A program made the position numbers and the translations under genes. From positions 1-18,547 of the forward strand of contig CAZLVF010000026.1 in the NCBI GenBank assembly GCA_964562925.1: a DNA stretch of 18,547 nt, read 5' to 3'. Below are positions 15,223-18,547 of this stretch, piece after piece. This DNA comes from CAVXDP01 sp964562925. GTDB lineage: Archaea > Thermoproteota > Bathyarchaeia > 40CM-2-53-6 > CAVXDP01. Position 1 is the first letter of the stretch. Each line of letters opens with the position of its first letter. The notes under the pieces were generated by a model. It was given only the letters and a program-made list of their open reading frames with translations. It was not told where the DNA came from and ran no database searches.

Positions 15223-15312
15223 ATCTCTGAAGTCAGGCTTCCTCGATCTATCTGGAGCTAACATTCTTATGAGGTCACGAGGAGTTAGGAAATTCAAAAT
15301 GCGATGAAAGTC

Positions 15313-16194
15313 CTAACCTCTTAACTCTGCACAAACAGAACTGACAAGACTAGAACATCTGTGAGATTTTGAGTCCTTGACTATCCGAGTCAAGGCGCTG
15401 TCCAACTCTTTCAGATAGGAATAGCCTTCCAGAACGGATTTGATGAGATGTTTTTCGCCAGGAAGTTTTCCGGCCATAACCAAACTCTCTAGGTTAGACC
15501 AATCATACTTCTCTTTCTCAATGTTTTCAAAGAGGACATTTGGATCGAAAGGATCTCTGGTGTTCCAACATTTGATCACTGCTAAGGAGCGTACTCGTTT
15601 CTTGTTAAGAGGCCTCTTCGAGAACAGGTAAAGATCATAGAGATCTCGAGCCCTAAGCCTCTGGTATGCAGCTCTAATCTTTTCTGCAAGAAGCTCCTCA
15701 AGCTGCATACAAGATATCTTGAATGGCTGAGTTTCGCAGTATCTGAAGTAGAGTTCTGGGATTAGCGGCAGTTCCACAAGAGGAAGAATAGGTTTCTCTC
15801 TGAAGCTTACCTCGACCTTGAACTTGGAACCTGAATTCCAGTCATGCGAGTATTGAAGTACCGTTCCGTAAGATGCCTCTTTTGTCCTCGAATACTCTTC
15901 CGATATCTCAAAGCTTACTGCAAAGTATTCTCGGTTTCGGAATAGCGTAGCGAACTTTTCTCGAAAGGATTTTGCAGTTAAACCTGCACCAGTGAAATCT
16001 AGATCCATTGAAAACCTGCCTGTTTTACCGAGGTATATTTTCTTGAGGCAGGTTCCACCCTTGAAGGCAAGTCTTCCACGTAGGTTATCATTCAGAACCT
16101 TGAGAACGTAGGTGAGGATGACATCTCTCTCAGCTACAATTGCGTCTACGCCGCTTGCTTGGGCGTAATGATCTACGAACCTTTGCTCGAGCAA
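15313..16194 (-). CDS. AbiEii/AbiGii-family nucleotidyltransferase toxin
   Basis: A 293-residue protein of the type IV toxin-antitoxin toxin family (AbiEii), a nucleotidyltransferase fold related to the MenT toxins. The core motif is present: FKGGTCLKKIY (G46, G47, T48), then RFSMDLDF with S62, D64 and D66. The family's later motif is also present as EELLAEKIRAAYQRLRARDLYD (K172, R183, D184, D187). These residues are the expected catalytic and nucleotide-binding ones, so the protein looks active. The first start is a TTG at 16194, eight bases after the stop of the AbiEi gene; the ribosome site is weak, and coupling to the upstream gene is likely. It forms an operon with the antitoxin at 16203-17027. 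Confidence 0.92.
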   Translation of the reverse strand: MLEQRFVDHYAQASGVDAIVAERDVILTYVLKVLNDNLRGRLAFKGGTCLKKIYLGKTGRFSMDLDFTGAGLTAKSFREKFATLFRNREYFAVSFEISEEYSRTKEASYGTVLQYSHDWNSGSKFKVEVSFREKPILPLVELPLIPELYFRYCETQPFKISCMQLEELLAEKIRAAYQRLRARDLYDLYLFSKRPLNKKRVRSLAVIKCWNTRDPFDPNVLFENIEKEKYDWSNLESLVMAGKLPGEKHLIKSVLEGYSYLKELDSALTRIVKDSKSHRCSSLVSSVCAELRG

Positions 16195-16202
16195 GGTCTA
16201 TT

Positions 16203-17027
16203 TCATCTGATCTGGGCTTCGCTCAGCAGATCTCTCTTGGGGACGTTGCCGATAACTCTCCAGGCGCTGTTCAACCTGCCACTTCTCTCTTTTGTAGGAT
16301 CTAGGTAGATCACCGTTTTTCCAACGTGTTCAAGCAGGTGCTCTCTCGCGCTTTCAGGAAACTTCACCAACCCTTCATCGAGAAGAGTGTCGATGAAGTA
16401 GCCCAGTCTTTGAACTAAGCTGTGGCTACGCATCCCTACACCATAGTATACGAGCTTCTTTGCTTCGACCTTCCTCAAACCATTGTAGATGACTCCTAGG
16501 ACTTCTCCAACTCCACCCGCATATCTCATCTTATCCACAGAGTCAACCAATGTCTTCTCGGGCTCAGCCATATTCACTTTCACGTCGAGAATATCGGCCT
16601 CTTGAAAACCATAGAACTTATGTCTTGAAAGCGTAACGAACCTAAACCGATTGTTCCTCCACTTGAAACCTCTCTCGATGCTCGTAGTCGCTAGGTAGAG
16701 CGTGGACCGCATCTGGGCTGTAAAACCATAATGAGCATTTGATGTGGAGTAACTGTAGTAGTAGGGTTTTATGAGGAGGCTTCCTACAAGCAGAGGGTTC
16801 ATGGTTGGTATTCCCTTCTCTCCCCTCTCAGCCGGAATGAACAGATACCGGCCCCCCCTCAACCTCTCAAACCACCTTTTTTGCATTAAACGGTGAGCGA
16901 TCACATGAGCCTCGTTCCTCGAGCATCTTAGAATGCGGGCAATATCATCTGTCGTAACCATGCGCTTCTTATCCCATTCCAGCCTCAGAACCAGCCTAGA
17001 CTCTACGCCTGAGAGGGTACGTTCCAT
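16203..17027 (-). CDS. AbiEi-family antitoxin
   Basis: A 274-residue protein with an N-terminal winged HTH (about residues 5-60: LEWDKKRMVTTDDIARIL, CSRNEAHVIAHRLMQKRWF and the wing RLRGGRYLFIP). The AbiEi-type C-terminal region follows, with the LVGSLLIKPYYYSYSTSNAHYG segment and a late EPEKTLVDSVDKMRYAGG. Such proteins repress their own operon and neutralise the cognate nucleotidyltransferase toxin, here the gene eight bases downstream. A longer frame can be drawn through the N run, but it is an artefact. ATG at 17027 has GGAGAA five bases upstream, right at the gap edge, and begins just before the HTH, so the gene is probably complete. Confidence 0.9.
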   Translation of the reverse strand: MERTLSGVESRLVLRLEWDKKRMVTTDDIARILRCSRNEAHVIAHRLMQKRWFERLRGGRYLFIPAERGEKGIPTMNPLLVGSLLIKPYYYSYSTSNAHYGFTAQMRSTLYLATTSIERGFKWRNNRFRFVTLSRHKFYGFQEADILDVKVNMAEPEKTLVDSVDKMRYAGGVGEVLGVIYNGLRKVEAKKLVYYGVGMRSHSLVQRLGYFIDTLLDEGLVKFPESAREHLLEHVGKTVIYLDPTKERSGRLNSAWRVIGNVPKRDLLSEAQIR

Positions 17028-17038
17028 GCGAATTCTCC

Positions 17039-17138
17039 NNNNNNNNNNNNNNNNNNNNNNNNNNNNNNNNNNNNNNNNNNNNNNNNNNNNNNNNNNNNNN
17101 NNNNNNNNNNNNNNNNNNNNNNNNNNNNNNNNNNNNNN
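17039..17138. other. Assembly gap (100 Ns)
   Basis: Exactly 100 undetermined bases, the conventional size for a scaffold join of unknown length. It lies directly upstream of the AbiEi ribosome site, so the AbiE promoter and possibly other genes are missing. Features spanning it should not be trusted. Confidence 0.95.
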
Positions 17139-17232
17139 AGCACGATACAGAGCGGTTGGAGGAGACAATTCTCAATTCTAGGTGCTAGAGGAGGGATAAC
17201 AAGATGATGTTGGCTCGGGCGGAAGGGAGGCT

Positions 17233-17655
17233 TTAGGATAGGGGTCTCAACAGCTTTTTGCAGGTCTCAAGAACTTGCCTCGCATCGTCTATTGCCTTCT
17301 TGGCATCGTTTCTGTCGAAGATCTTTTCCGGCGGCAGATTAGAGGCTTCTTCGCCGTACATGGCTGCAGCTCTCTTCCTTGCCAGTTCCTTCGATATTCT
17401 CGCCGCCTCGCCTATGCTTTTGCGAAACCTTTCTGGGAATCGGTTTAGGTTTGAAAGGAGCGCTTCCGAAACATCATGGGACTTTGGATACTCAACCCCG
17501 ACGAGTCTTAGAGCTCCCTTCAAGGTGAGTTCGACAGATTCTTGAGCTTGTCTAACGCAGTAAGGGTAGTTGTATTGGTTGTAGGCTAGCTTTGCTGTTT
17601 GATATCTTGCTCGGCCTTGTTTGAAGTAGGATCTCGAGAGCTCCTTAAACCGCAA
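17233..17655 (-). CDS. HEPN domain protein, partner of the adjacent nucleotidyltransferase
   Basis: About 140 residues, all helical, with the HEPN pattern YFKQGRARYQTAKLAYNQ, NYPYCVRQAQESVELTLKG, then LRLVGVEYPKSHDV. HEPN proteins next to minimal nucleotidyltransferases form toxin-antitoxin modules (HepT-MntA type) in which the nucleotidyltransferase AMPylates the HEPN toxin. The canonical RNase motif R-x4-6-H is not obvious here; the only histidine in the region is in KSHDV. This copy may therefore use a different site or have lost nuclease activity. The frame is open to 17685, but TTG at 17655 has GGTGA five bases upstream and overlaps the end of the upstream gene by 11 bases, giving tight coupling. 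Confidence 0.87.
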   Translation of the reverse strand: MRFKELSRSYFKQGRARYQTAKLAYNQYNYPYCVRQAQESVELTLKGALRLVGVEYPKSHDVSEALLSNLNRFPERFRKSIGEAARISKELARKRAAAMYGEEASNLPPEKIFDRNDAKKAIDDARQVLETCKKLLRPLS

Positions 17656-18394
17656 TCTTTTCACCGATAGGCATCTCTGGATCAAGCGTCCAGAACCAGC
17701 CGCCCTTTATAGCAACCTTCTCGCCTCTAGCTTCTTCGACAAGCGATCTGCACTGTGAGAGGATCTTCTTGAGGAAGCCAGCCCTATCGAAGATGATGAC
17801 GCCATCATCGATTATGTCTAGGTAGATCGGAAGAAACCTGGCCGCCTCATCCCGAGAGAGAGGGTAAAATGACAGGTCCGTGAAGACACGGTTTCGGAAG
17901 AGGAACCTCCTTTCATCCTCAATCGGAGCTACCGCCCCGTACAGTTCCTCCAATCTCTTACCGAAACTTCCGCTGAGATCCTCTATCACGGTAAGCATAT
18001 CCACATCACTCGTCTCGTTTGCGCATCCTCTCGCAACCGATCCGTAGATGCAGATGGAGATCAAACGCTCCATGTAGCTTCGGCTCAGAAGCCTAGCCGT
18101 CTTCACGATCATCGGGAGGAATCGTTGAGAGCCGATACGGTTCAGGTCTACTAGAAACTGGTAAGCGAACACAGCCTCTTCCGGATTCATCAGTCTATAC
18201 AGTCGAGTCCTTCCGCTCCTGCCGAAAAGTACTAGGTAGCCCCTTTTTCTCAGCTGGCTCAAGACTACCAGCAAGGTCGACTGACCACGATCCAGTACAG
18301 AGCTAGCTTCGTGTAGAGTGAAGGGCTTCTCGCCGAATCTATTGAAGAGTCTCGTGTAGTCGTGGAAAAGCCACGCGGGCAGATACGTTACCAT
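17645..18394 (-). CDS. HTH-nucleotidyltransferase (MNT-type) protein
   Basis: A 249-residue protein. An N-terminal winged HTH (about residues 15-70) contains FTLHEASSVL, TLLVVLSQLRKRGYLV and the wing GRSGRTRLYRL. The minimal nucleotidyltransferase domain follows, with ICIYGSVARG (G118, S119) and TSDVDML with D130 and D132; D173 in FTDLSFYP is the likely third metal ligand. All catalytic residues are present, unlike the broken homologue at 14625-15222. It probably serves as antitoxin to the HEPN protein encoded directly downstream, with the HTH allowing autoregulation (inference). ATG at 18394 lies about 30 bases from a good TATA box, so the transcript would be nearly leaderless, consistent with the lack of a ribosome site. 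Confidence 0.9.
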   Translation of the reverse strand: MVTYLPAWLFHDYTRLFNRFGEKPFTLHEASSVLDRGQSTLLVVLSQLRKRGYLVLFGRSGRTRLYRLMNPEEAVFAYQFLVDLNRIGSQRFLPMIVKTARLLSRSYMERLISICIYGSVARGCANETSDVDMLTVIEDLSGSFGKRLEELYGAVAPIEDERRFLFRNRVFTDLSFYPLSRDEAARFLPIYLDIIDDGVIIFDRAGFLKKILSQCRSLVEEARGEKVAIKGGWFWTLDPEMPIGEKIAV

Positions 18395-18422
18395 GGTAAT
18401 AGCTTAAGATAACCGATTTGCT

Positions 18423-18433
18423 CATATAAAACG
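18423..18433 (-). promoter_or_regulatory. TATA box of the HTH-nucleotidyltransferase/HEPN operon
   Basis: On the minus strand the sequence CGTTTTATATG stands about 33 bases before the ATG at 18394. A start of transcription about 25 bases downstream would leave only a few untranslated bases. This is the most convincing TATA-like box in the window. Confidence 0.55.
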
Positions 18434-18477
18434 TTCGCTGTTCATCTGCACCTTCGATCTAAAAATAGGATCCCATA

Positions 18478-18547
18478 TGTTCCAGCTTAGAGCGAGAGAC
18501 CCTGTTCGTTACATAGCAGTCACAGATGTCTTGTCTTCGGCTTCGAA
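18478..18547 (+). CDS. Possible gene start running off the right edge
   Basis: An ATG at 18478 opens 23 codons to the window end without a stop (beginning MFQLRARDPVRYIAV). AGGAT lies about seven bases upstream, and CTAAAAATAGG just before that is AT-rich. The stretch is too short to identify and could be chance. Confidence 0.25.

Noticed and set aside
16203..17168. A longer AbiEi reading frame crossing the N run and starting at a TTG at 17168
   Set aside because: Translation through unknown bases is meaningless; ATG 17027 with GGAGAA upstream gives a normal full-length protein.
1..18547. CRISPR arrays, insertion sequences and transposases
   Set aside because: No regularly spaced repeats, transposase motifs or paired terminal inverted repeats were seen, although the right third looks accessory.

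Overview
This window looks archaeal. Evidence: an F420 gamma-glutamyl ligase-type protein, a single-domain KaiC/RAD55-type ATPase, a DUF835 domain, a PRC-barrel protein, AT-rich TATA-like boxes about 25 bases before expected transcript starts, GGTGA/GGAGG-type ribosome sites, and heavy use of TTG and GTG starts. F420 chemistry, arginine biosynthesis and many PAS/receiver genes fit a TACK-group archaeon such as a Bathyarchaeia-like lineage, but this is inference from gene content. A run of 100 Ns at 17039-17138 marks an assembly gap, so this is a draft contig, probably a metagenome bin.

Region 1 (1-4960) is a signal-transduction cluster, nearly all on the minus strand. In transcription order it holds an Lrp/AsnC-like HTH regulator, a small helical protein overlapping it, a receiver-only response regulator, a second small helical protein, a second receiver-only regulator, and a membrane PAS-PAS histidine kinase. 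A third small helical protein enters from the left edge on the plus strand. A decayed histidine-kinase C-terminus lies out of frame inside the end of one small gene, so the cluster once held another kinase.

Region 2 (4961-7965) is metabolic. It carries argG, divergent from the Lrp-like gene across a spacer with a perfect 9-bp-arm palindrome, then an atypical CofE-family protein and a small basic protein of unknown function.

Region 3 (8035-14233) holds a secreted or membrane-anchored metzincin-type protease with a cytoplasmic zinc ribbon and a divergent KaiC-like ATPase. A fourth small helical protein follows, then a PAS-GAF-DUF835 sensor with a strong hairpin near its 5' end. The region ends with a small membrane zinc-ribbon protein and an overlapping PRC-barrel protein.

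Region 4 (14234-18547) is an accessory toxin-antitoxin island. It has a broken nucleotidyltransferase-HEPN gene on the plus strand. On the minus strand it has an intact HTH-nucleotidyltransferase/HEPN pair and an AbiEi/AbiEii pair separated by the assembly gap.

The main themes are one small helical protein family seen four times beside signalling genes, visible gene decay in both the signalling and toxin-antitoxin regions, and two membrane proteins that end in cytoplasmic zinc ribbons.
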